Shown: piece after piece, positions 12,201-24,200 of the stretch
How positions within the stretch are numbered: the stretch's first letter is position 1
Layout: every line of letters begins with the position of its first letter
NCBI GenBank assembly: GCA_000310025.1
Contig: FN649750.1
Span: forward strand, 2,121,420-2,185,419
Reading direction: 5' to 3'
Length of the DNA: 64,000 nucleotides
From: Ectocarpus siliculosus
Lineage: Eukaryota > Sar > Phaeophyceae > Ectocarpales > Ectocarpaceae
Notes under the pieces: model-generated
What the model saw: the letters and a program-made list of their open reading frames with translations, nothing else
Database searches by the model: none
What the model was told of the DNA's origin: nothing
Position numbers and translations under genes: made by a program

Positions 12201-15200
12201 AACAACCAGTCGGTGGAAGGCATCAACCCCTCCGATTTGAGAGCGAAGGTTCCCCTAGAAGTTACGGGAGGGGGCTTCGCGCCGGACTGGGGGGGAGTTT
12301 GTAGAAGGCGAGGGGTGAACAAGGTGGCAGGGAGAGGCAGCTCGGGGCTTCAGCACATTCTCCTTCGGTTAATGCAAGTGAGTGAGCAAGTTGGGCGCAA
12401 TGATTAGAAGAGATGCCGGCGGGGGGGGCGGGGGGCGGGGGGTACTCATAGTCGTGCATGCCGTTTTCGTTAGACCATTGACTTCGCATCCCTACAAAGC
12501 CGGGACGGAGCACGCCGGGTTCTCACCGGACCAGGCTCTCACATCACCAAGCGCGAAGCGCCGTGAGGTATTCGGCGGGGGTGGAGTTATTGCGTACCTG
12601 AATGGAGCTCTTGGTATGCTCGAACGGCAAACAAAGTGGCTTGCAGCAATCCGCAATCTTTGTCCACGATTTAATTAGCATGTGTTGCATAATGCACGAA
12701 AAAAAACACAATAAAACAACCGTACCCGGTGCCGTCTCTCCGTGTCCTTCGGCAATTGTTGTGAGTGCGCTTTTCACGGATGGCTCCCTCCTCAAAAGAG
12801 ACAAAGGAGCCACAAATATATTACCGACGACAACGTGGTTTCCGCCGTAGCTACCCAACGAGAGGCTTCCTGTCATGTAGGCCACGTAAATTGAACCGGT
12901 CTCACGCATGCCTATCAATTCACAGAGGAAGCCGCGGCTCACACTAGCCGAGAGTCAAAGTGCTTGGTTGCTAAGAGAAGCTGAGAATGAGGGCGCCACC
13001 CCGGCCAGCACTTGAGATGCACTGCACTAACCAAGAGACTACCCGTATGCCACAAGGCGCTTTGCCTTCGGTTCTCTGCGATTCATGTCGTCGGCTTTAG
13101 CTCCGGCCTTCCTTGTGGGGATGCGAGACCAATACCGTAGCTTGCGTCATTGCGCATGCGTAACCTCCGTCCTACTCCTTCCCTCTCTCGGTGGGTATTC
13201 TATGCACTTCCAGGAGAAAGCGAGGGCCTCCAACGTCTTTACGGCCGACGACGCTCTTGCAAGGGCTAAGGTTACGTTCCGATGGGAGGGATGGTCATCA
13301 CAACAGGTACTACGGTAGATCCACGAGGCAGAACTGCATTGCGTCGGGTCGTCTTCGCCTCGCTTCGTCAGAACCGCTGACGGCAGCATCAACCAAGCAT
13401 CAACATCGACGACGAAAGTATCAAAGCCCAAAATTAGGAAACAAGATTACGAAATCATCCAATACCCACAACGGTAGAAACTCGTCATCACTACGTGAAC
13501 ATCCATACTTTGACTGACGACCACCTTCACCCCCGTAGTCTCATCTGAACCCTTTGAGCGAATGTGTCGAAAACTTGATTTGTCCCGAATCTAAGCATCA
13601 AAGTATGCGAGACCGGTTGTAGCTGTTGACCGACGTTGGGCCTACCCCCCTACCCAAAAAAAACCAAGTCTGGCACTAACGCACCCTTGCCGTACCCTCA
13701 CAGGTAACGCTTCATGCGGAGTTCAACTGCTTCAAGGAGGAGGGGATGGGCGAGGACCAGACAAAGGGTCGGATCGGCCACGAGGCGTGTCACTACCTGT
13801 CTCCGGGGACGTACAAGTACTACTTCATGGTGGATGACCGCCGGACGGTGGACGTGTCCCTCCCCGTCGTTGGGGGCGGCAACGGCAACGGTAAGCCTAG
13901 CGGCAAGGTCCGAAAGGGCGGCTACGGCGAAAAGGGTATCGAGGGCGAGCAGCTGTTCAACGTTGTCACCGTCACGAACCAGCACCTGGGGGAGGAGGGG
14001 GAGCACGCTTTGGTCAGCTTGCAGCAGAGGCGGCGGTGTCAGTCACAGCAAGACAAATGCCTCCTTGCATCCCCCACATCAGGACCCCCTATTTTTGCCC
14101 GCCATAATGGAGGAGAAAGCCACGAGGGAGATGCAGAAGAAAGCGTGTCATCGCGCCTACCGGTTGGAACAGAGGCGACGCAGTCGGCACTGGCCACGGG
14201 GGTACCGCTGACGGAGTCGAAAATCGAGTCTGCCGACGAGGCGGACCAGCAAGCCCCCCTGAAGCGAATAAACCTCTCGCGTCAACAGATCTGCGACGAC
14301 GGAGCGGTGTCGCTCGCCCTAGCACTTCGCCAAAACGTCCGTGTCGAGGCGAGTGACAGCAAGGATACTGGATGAGCTAATACAACGAGACAGGTTGTAC
14401 CGGCAAGTTTGTCACCTCTCCATCCATCTCCTTCCCCGAAGCCCCTAATGTGACACGAAGCCGTCGCACCTCTAAGCACCCCTAGGGGATGCAGCTGGGT
14501 CTGAGCCACCACCAATAGGAACAAAAGATGGAGGCTTAGTCTACCGACCCTAATTACAACAGAGATGAGGTATTACTCTCCCCCGCCCCTCCCGGCAACG
14601 AAAAAATAAACAAGCCTCATAATCCGTTGGCTGGCGCAACTTCACAAACGTCCCTGCCCCAGCAGGAGTTGGACTTGAGCTTCAACCGAATATCTGGTGC
14701 GGGCATTGCCGCGCTTGCTGCCTCCCTCGGGGACCCAAGGTGTCGACTCTCGTGGCTGAGCCTCTCCCAGAACGGCATCGGCCGCCGTGGCGGCGAACAT
14801 CTCGGGAAGATGCTTGCGGGAGGCAGTGAAGACGACGGGGGGGCTCAGTGGGGTCAGGTAGGGTGTGTGTGTGTGTGACAGTGAGGGTGAGGTGGGGAAG
14901 CGCACATGACCCGACGTATGTGGGAGAGGCCGAAGGTCAGCGTGGTGAGGGAGGGGGGGCACCCTAGAAATTTGGTGGTGGTGGGCGGCAGTATTACAGA
15001 GTGGGCAAGTAGCGTCAGAACGGTGCGGGTTGGGGACAGATTTCCTGATCGAACGAGGGTAGGGGACAACAAGAGCTGATGGATCAACCGGTCAATCTAT
15101 TGGGCGCACCGGGTTCATCTAGCGGAGTTGACAGATGCATGAATGGACCCATGCACCAAACAGGTGCCCTGCTTACGGGAGCTGGTTTTAGCTGACAACA

Positions 15201-18200
15201 TGCTGGGAGACGACGGTGCCGAAGACCTCGCCGAGGGCTTGAAGGGTCACCCCTGCCTTGAAACGCTGGTACGACCTGCGGTTGCTTTGGCTGCTGTGCT
15301 CATCCGTCCTAGCAGAATCTTGCGAGGGGAAACATCACAACCGTCCACCTCTGTAGGCGCTTGTGTTCCGGCCGACGTTATTGAATGCTCCTCTACTGTA
15401 AGGAAAATGACTTCATCCCTTGAGTCCCGTCTCGGGTGGGTACAGATGGTTGTCAGTATTTCGATCTTCAAAGAGCTTGGTTATTCGCGTGAATGAATTT
15501 CTCCCCCTGTCGTGTGTGACAACAGATCTTGGATGGTAACGACATCGGCCACGACGGGACGCAGGGCCTGTGCGAAGCCCTGCTGCAGAACCACTCCATT
15601 TTGAAGCTCAGCCTCCGGAGGAACTTGCTGTTGGCCGACTCCGCGGAGGTGAGGAAACGCTTGAGAGTTACCTCATCGGTGACCGTTGCGGTGGAAATTG
15701 TCACAATCGGATCAAATGAAGGCATGTTGTATCGCCCATGTAGATCGAGTCGACGCTGCAACTGCTGTCTCATCCCGTCACGGCTTCTAGGCGGGAAGCA
15801 AACAATGTTTTTCAGATATCAGCACCATGTCCATGAAACCCCCTTCACCACCCACCACCTCTCCTAAAATGCACTTTCCTCGCCAAAAAGATAAGCGCGG
15901 CAACTATCACCTCTCCCAATGTGTACATTTCTCACCAAACAAGCATAGCACCAAATCTGTGAGCCAATGAAGCATCCAATAACATGCCGGTGTGGCCCGA
16001 TCCCCGCCTGTCGTTTCAACAAAAAACAAACCGGAAAGAGACTAGCCCAGCTGCTTCTACGCAACGGCGCTATCGAGACGCTGGACCTCGCCTACAACCC
16101 GATCGGGCCGGAGGGGCTGAGGCGGCTGAGCGGGTTCTTGTGGAAGAACACGAGCCTCGAAACGCTTGGCCTCCGCGGGTGCGAGGTCGAGCCGACCGGG
16201 GTCAAGTCCGGCATCTACACTCTCGCGCAGTGAGTGTGGGCGGCGGAGTTCTTTGCGCTCTCAAGAAGAAGGGAATGGGTGTCTTCATGTACGTGGGGGG
16301 ATTCGGTGCACGCCAAACACCCTTGTGGTTGCATTCGTTCGCTTGCAAGAATGAATGTGCATTGTCGGTGCGCTTGCTGCGCCCATTCTTTGTTCTTCTG
16401 TACTGAACATGTGTTGGCTTATGTCGACGAATGAATGCAGTGAACCGACACCCACCCTTGATGTCCTTTCATGCTTTGCAATTGTCATTTGTTGTGTGGT
16501 GGGCTCATGTCATGCGACACCCTCCTTTACGCACCCCCCGCCCGGTGATGTTGCGCCGCAACGCGCTTTTCGCCGGGAAAAAGGGGATTGTGCACCAATC
16601 GTGCGCTGACGTCGTTAGATCTTGCCGCCAACGAGCTGGATGAGTACGCGGGGCAAGAGCTCGCGCACTCGCTGGTCAAGAATAAGACGCTCACCGACAT
16701 CGACCTAACCGGCAACAACGTTCCGGACGAGTGGCTGCGTGAGCACCACAAGGCAAGCGACAACAAAGAACCACGGGGGATAGTGGGGGGTAGAGGGGAG
16801 GGCCTATTGGCAGAGGAAACGGATGCTCGCCGTGCAGCCCTGGCGGTGGATTTATTCTGAGGATGGGCAAGCATGCTTTGTTGAACACAGCACCAGCGAC
16901 AGCCAGGGAGCACAACCGAGACGTTATTAGCACAGACGCCGCCACCTCTACACAACCAGCATGTCGTTCCACTGATCAGCCGGTTAGCAGGGAGATATTA
17001 CTTACAAAGACACACACATCCCCCATGATGTCCCCTTACGGGGGTCTCAGATCTTGACCTCTAAAACATTTTGTGTTTTCAACCGCATTGAGACTGGCGT
17101 ATTTTCATTGGTCAGCCGGTCGACGGATGCTAAAAATAAACAACGCACACACAACGCAGATTTGCAGCGAGGTGTACGACATCCTGCCGTCCCTGGCGGA
17201 GAGTCTCCGCCTCAACCGCGCCAGACGGACCGACCTCATCACCACCATCGGCCGGAGGGCGTCCCCGCGCACGATTCACCTGGAGAGGACCCGAGCGAAG
17301 GAGGCCCGCGCGTCCGAGCGGCGGCGGCGGCTGGAGAAGAGGAGAAGGAGACGGGAGGCCGTCGAGCGCGCCAGCAGTAGGCGCCGGCACCGGCGGCAGC
17401 AGCAGCAACAACAACAGCAGCAGGGTAGGAACGTGGTGGAGAAGGCGGAAGAGCAGGAGCAGGAAGAGGTGGGAGGAGTCTCCGGGGGAACCGACAAGGA
17501 GGCGAGAAGGGTGCACGAGGAGAAAGCGGGCGGAAGCGACGAGTGGCGGGAGAAGCCTTCGGGTGGTTTGTCGGGGGAGGGGGAGGGCTTGGTGTCCGGA
17601 CGAAAAAACAGGAGAGAGAAAGAGTCGAACGCTTGTGAGGCGCCACCGATCTCAGCCAATACGGCCGGGAGGGTGCCGGGAGCAGGGACTGAGGGCGATA
17701 GTGTCGAAGAAGCCATGAAGACGAAACCGTCAGTCCCAACTACCGCGGACGAGCCGACGCCAGTCCGAGGTAAGCGCCGGCGGCGAGACCAAGGCACCGG
17801 TGTCCATGCCGAACAGTCAACCGCCGTGGCAACATCGGGGGTCAGCAGCCCGGTGTCAGGGGGAGGCAAGGCAAGGGTCGACAGTAGTCCACCTCGAAGG
17901 TTGCGACGGCAAAGGGAGCGCCCCACGCGGCCAGCATCGCCGTCGGCGTTGTCGACCCGAGGGAGGGGGGCAGGAGAGGGACGGGGGCACGACCGAAAGT
18001 CGGGGGGAGCAACAGGTGAGGGCAAGGGCTCAGAAAGGAAGCCCGGTGCGAAGAGCACCACCGCTGCTACCGCCGTCAACACTGCCGCTGCTACCGTGGA
18101 TGCAGCAGAAGAGGAGGCGATGGAAGGAGCCGCCGGGAGCGACGGCATACGGCGTGTCCCCGGGGTTTGGACGCGACGAGGCGTGTGGGCGCCGGCGAAC

Positions 18201-21200
18201 AAGCTCGCGGAGGACCGGGCTCGGGTGGAAGGGAGGAGAATAGGGGACCGGCAGAGGCAGCTACGGGAGGACGAGGTAAGGAGTGGTCTGCGTTCTGCCC
18301 CGTTGGAACTGAAAGTGGCATTCTGTCCAGCAGTTAAATCCTAGGGCGAGATTTACGTCCTATTCCCGGAAGTTTGTTAAGATAAGACAGCCGAGTTCTC
18401 TCGGTTTACGTGGCGGTTTTCCCCATGTGTTGTTGTGCCGGTCGCATGGCTTTTCTAGGTATCGTCCAACGTTGAATGCCTTCGTATTCCCCTCCCCCGT
18501 GTGTATCTAGACAGACCTTCGTTGTGCCCCCCCCGCCCACGTAGGTACAGGCCAGATCGGGGGAGGCGGCGAGGCACACAGTTACTGCGAGGGGGGTTTG
18601 ACCCCTCACCCAACCATGCAGTCTCCTCTTGCTTGCTATCCCGTCTCCGATTCGGTGACGACCCACGGTGACGGCCAACGGGCCTTTCTCCCTGGGTTGT
18701 TCAGGTCCAGCATAGAGAGCTCTCCCGCGGCGCATGTAGAAATATCACAAACTCTCAGGCTGGGGTTGAAGTGCCCAACTCTAGAAATAAAATCACCGAC
18801 CATGCCGGCTGCAACGTCGAGCGTCAGCTGCAAGGGTGTTTTGGTGGCCCCACCATGCTTCAGAAACAGTAGTGCCCTTGGTGTGCCCCTTAACTTTGGT
18901 GTCCATAAGGCGGGGACGACTGTACGTCAATTGTGAGGCCGTGGCAAAGCCGAAAAGGACACATCTACTGCAGAGGTCGGCATGGGACGAGGCGTGGGAG
19001 TATGTCAGTCCCGCTCCCAAGGACACAACATTCGGAGACGCAAAAATACACCACCACGTCCCGAACAAGATCGTATGAGAAGAGGCAAGACCAACTGGAT
19101 AGGATCAAACCTTGCCCTGCAACATTCTCTGCAACACTCTCTGTTCCCCCGGAACACGATTTTGCTTGCCACCTGGCGACGGCCTGACGAAATCAGGCCG
19201 TGCACGAGGCCGGTGCGGCAAAGCGCGAGGAGGTACTGGAGTACCTCAGCACGACGGACGGAGAAGCGCTTGTGGCGAGGGTAGCAGCCGTGCTCGTTCA
19301 TGCTCAGCGCGAAGAGGTGATACTGTTATCGAAGAGCCCAAAAGCAACAACCATATGTTGTACAAAGACGAGGTCAGTAGGACGCGCTAAGCTACGACTC
19401 CCGCCTCTGTGCTGATTATTGGGATGTTAGCTGGAGAGTTCTTCCCTGTTGAGCTTCTGAAACAACACAAGGGTAGCGGCGGACCGGTGGAAGCGAAACG
19501 GAGCGGGAGGAAAGCCGCTCCTTTGGCCTGCTTCGGACATGCAGCGCCTGTAAAGTGCCAACAATAGCTCCGTTGACAATTTCAATCGACACTTGTGCAG
19601 GACCGTGCGACCAAGCGTGAGCGAAAGGAGGAGCTGCAAGCTCTCACGCTCCACAGAAAGAGGAAGGCTTTGATGACGAAGCGGCGCCACAGCGATGGGC
19701 CCGGGGGGTTGTTGACATTGACAGCGACCAGAACGCTTCCCTCGTGGCTGGCGGGCTGGACGGGCAACGCGAAATCGCTTAGATACTCGGGAGAGTCACC
19801 AGCAGGGCCGGTGCCGAAGATGACGGCGACCGAAGCAACGGCAGGAAATGCCATGCCCGCCTTGACAGCTGCTGCAACAGGTACAAAGCGTTCGTTCAAA
19901 CAACTTTGGCAGCGGGGCGGGGGGGGGGGGGGGGGGGGGTGGGANNNNNNNNNNNNNNNNNNNNNNNNNNNNNNNNNNNNNNNNNNNNNNNNNNNNNNNN
20001 NNNNNNNNNNNNNNNNNNNNNNNNNNNNNNNNNNNNNNNNNNNNAAAAGGTTTGTTTAAAAGTTTTTTGTTGGGGGGGGGGGGGGGGGGGGGGGGGGGGC
20101 TGGGAATGTCGATCAACGTACTGAAGGACCGCAAATAGCGGGCCGGGAGAAACGGCCACCTCGTGAGCTGTGCAAGTATTGAGACTCCTGACTGTCCTTC
20201 TCCGCCAGTATCCACACGATGCTCCAGCGAGGAGGGGTGGTGCTGGTGTAGTTTGGCCGCCTGGCTACGCTGTGCATGCCGCCCGCGCGAGATGTTTGCT
20301 TCTCGCACCATTGAGCCCGCCGGATTTCAACCCCCAGTTCGCCAAAACAAGCAGCAGGCGCGAACTGGGGACTTCGGAACTTGGTGCTTGGAAGCTACCA
20401 ACACGGGCTTCAAGAACAGATTAAACATTCTGGGGCAAATCTGTTTCTGGCTTCACCAGTGTCCTGAACACGTTCCACCTAGCACAGATCCCAATCGACC
20501 CTGCTATCGCACTCAAGCTACCCAATCAAAATAAACCCGAACTACGGAAACCCTGTTTCTTTCTTCACCGTACCTCCTGAATACTTTCTACCCTGTAACA
20601 CAGATCCCAAGCCATTGCTACCGCACTCCTAATGCCCTGTCAACGTCAACCTTAACCCGAACTAGGACCCAAGGCAGCAGGGCCGGCGAAGAAGGCGGGT
20701 TGGGGTGAGACCGCAGTGTCGGAAGCCGAAGAGTCACTCGGTGGCCTCGTGAGTCTTGTGTCTACCTCGTCATCCTTGCCGAGTTTTGCTGCGGCATCGC
20801 AGATGGAAGAGGAAGATGAGGAGGAAATCAAGAGAAGCCTTCGAGAGATGCAGGACGGAAAGAAGGTGCGTCGACGGCGGCGGGTAGTGTGACCCTCGGG
20901 GCTCTTCGGATGGGTGCACCGACGACGAGACGCCAAAACAAGTTAACCCAGGCAGTTCTGAAACGATGCGTGATGTGCCGTAAACTGTTGCATTCATCGA
21001 AACTTCTCCACATGACGAATGTTCTACGGAGAACTGCTCGTGTTGGAACAGTGAGGCCGATCGGAGGAGACGGTTCAAGGTGTGTGCCTTGTTGTACGAC
21101 GGCGGTTCCCCTGAGGGAGAGACGGATGCAGGTAGTAAGTCAGCGTTGACGGCTTCAACATGATTGCCGGTCCGGTGTCGCCCACACAATCGCCAGGCGT

Positions 21201-24200
21201 GGGACGTGAAGCACCGACCCCCGTTCCTGAAGGTATTCGGACGATTCGACCCGGAGGGGCGCGGGGAGATGCTGGCATCCGACGTGAGCGTGACGTCTGT
21301 TGCCTGAATTCTTCTACAACAAACAGCATGGGGTACATACATTCGAACCGTCCACAAAACGTGAATGAATGAGTGGGCATACGTGCCTAGCATATTGTAA
21401 GGTAGGTCACAGTTGAACACGGGCCGTTTTTCACGTGTGAGAGACATGCTCTCGGTCCTGGCAAAGTTACGGGGGGGATCGTCTACTAATGCTATTCACT
21501 TCGCCCATGCTGATACCGATGATATTCACGGTTGGTGTTCTGCAGACTCCCACAACCATGTTGTGAGAAACTACCAACGCCTCCGGTATGGGGAAGACCT
21601 TTGTCGTTAATCAAGGAATTGCAATTCCGTTTTCATATTCGGCGCAACCACATATTTTGCCCCGCACTCCCCTCGTCGAGGTGGTGGAAACTAAACCGGG
21701 ACATATGATGTCGACACGTTCCGGTAGTGCTTGTGCCGGGCACAAGAACAGGGACACCGTAGTGAGGTCGAGAGGATCGGTGCTGTGGTTGATCGGCAAG
21801 CTTCGGTCGGAACCAGTTGTATACATCACAAGAGGAGGACAACGACAAGAAATGCGCGAGTGAAAGCAAACACCGTTGAAAGCCATGAATCATGAATGCC
21901 CTATTGTTATTAAGTCTTGTTCTGGTCGGTCTGTCGTTTGGTCCCGATCGGGACAGATCGGGGATCTGATGGCGCAGCTGAGGCTCCCCGAGGCCGTCAG
22001 GCCGGAGGAGGTGAAAAAAGTCGCCGCCCAGCTCACCAAGGTAAACATGACCATGCATTCTCTTTTCCAGTTTCCTCAATCTGAAATACACAAACAGGCG
22101 AATGCAGCTCATTTCAAGCTTGCCCAGCAACGTTGCTGCTATTCGGTCGATTTTGGAACAGCGGCGGGTATCTCGGCTCTCGTCCTCTTGTAGGACACAG
22201 CAGGACTGAACAACGGATTGTGCTCGTTCTCGTATGGGGTTTCCTTTTCGGAAAGGTTAGGGTTGTTCGGGGACAGCCGTAATTCATGCTGTTCTTCGTG
22301 TCGAATTCTCAGATTGCTGACGAAGAACGAAAAGCGGTCCAGGCGGCAAGGGAGAGAGCGATCCGGCGCTCCGGGTTGGATCAAGGGACGTCCGCGCCTA
22401 GGCCGTTCACCACGGGAAGCGGTGAAAAGACGGTCCGTCAAACTACATGACAGCGGTTGTTGCGGTTGTCGCCGTGATCGTCGTGATCGTCGCTATAGTT
22501 GCTGGTGTTGTCCTCGTTGTTGCCGTTGCTATCGCTACCGCAATAGATGCTTGCGAAGTACTTCTTCCTCTCTCTGTTGATACCAACTACCGGTACAATT
22601 TTTATTTTTTGCTGCCATACGGGACACACAGGACGACTGCATAAAAGGCTTTTCCATTGGGCAATTTTTCTCTCCACAGGTATGCATGACACACCTCTGG
22701 AGGTGGCACCGGCGGGAGCACTTGCAATGGAGGCCCAGCTTCACGGCGCCGTCTCGCAAGGAACTCCGGCAGCTCAACAATCGACAGCGGAAGCGGGAAC
22801 GCTGGGGGGAGGTACACACAACACTTGTAGAGCTGCTCATTCTGGTTTTGCACCCATCTAGTCACGTTCGTTTTCTTCGTGTAGCCCAGATATCTCTATT
22901 TGGTGGCGCCCGATTGGACCCACGAAGCGCGGCGTGGGTGGAAACTTCAATCACCTGGGAAACCACACGGGGGACACAGGTTGAAAGACGCTCGCACCCA
23001 GCCTCAAGAAGGAGAGGATCGTCCGTTCAGTTCAACAGTGCAGTGCACGAGACCTCGGGACAATAGTCAACGTCTGCTACAATTCCTCCACCCGAAAGAG
23101 GGTTGGGGTGGTTTCTTGTGTTTGATAGCGTTTTGTGAAGACCACCAAGAAGAAGATCAGGTTAGTCGATAGAGGTGAAATGAACCCGCTCATGAGGCCT
23201 TGATCCACCCATTCACGCATCCACAGCACCCCCCGGTCAACGCTCCAGTTTAACACCCACCCAACCACTCGGTTACCTTATCTACGCCCCCACTAGCTAC
23301 TAAGGACTAGAGGAGGAAGAGGAAACGCGAGCTGCTGTGCTATGCATCTTCCCACACTCTTACTCCCTCCCCTGGCAGTGACGAGGACAGCAGGCGAAGA
23401 AATCCAGGCCCAACGTGCCCCCCCCCCTGTCCTGCTGATGTCGAAAGGTATCTCGAGATTGGGCTCGTCGCGTGATTCTGGTGGTCGGCGAGAGGGAGGC
23501 TCGGCTGCAGGCGGCCGAGAGGTTCAGAGGCCTCGACCCGCCCCGCTTCGTCTGCCCCGAGTGTCATGAGTTCGGCTGCTCTACCCCCGACGCCCTGGAC
23601 GAGCACCTTGGTGACGAACCGTGGCACGCCGTCAACGCTGCCCTCCAGGTAGGACGAGTTCTTTTGCGCACCCTTCCTCTCCGGCGCACACTGCGGCATC
23701 AATTGGGTGTGCTGGCACTACGTGTTCCTGCGCCCTCTTTTCTCCCGTTGTGCACGGCGGCACTGCTGCGTGTCCGCGCCATGGCCTTAGTTTGGTGGCT
23801 TGAGCGCAGCCTTTCGTCCGGTTGCCGGACATTTGAGTGTTTCCACCTATACGCAGGCGTGCGCAGAGTTCGACGGGAGCATTGACGAGGCGGAGGATAG
23901 TTGAACCCTTCCCGCGAAAAATCATTTTAAAGGCAGCACCAAAGGGTCGTAGATCTTCAACAGCGCGTAGGCATTGTTCCGAAGGTAGGTTGATACGCGG
24001 GCGAGGTAGCAGATGCAATGACTCGAAAGAAGAAAGAAAAAGCCCACCGTAGGGTCCAAATTCGATGGGGTGACAAGTGAGGACAGTTAGTTGATTTCCT
24101 ACATAAGCTGCGCACCGTATCGGGACCTCTCCTAGGAACGGTTCGAGGAGAACGCCGACATCGTTGCGGTGGCGAGGCGGGCCGGCGGGTCGCACAGCTT

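Noticed and set aside
17276-18202. Minus-strand frame of 308 codons opposite the large disordered exon
   Set aside because: GC-rich antisense shadow, rich in Pro/Ser/Leu, with no splice borders or motifs.
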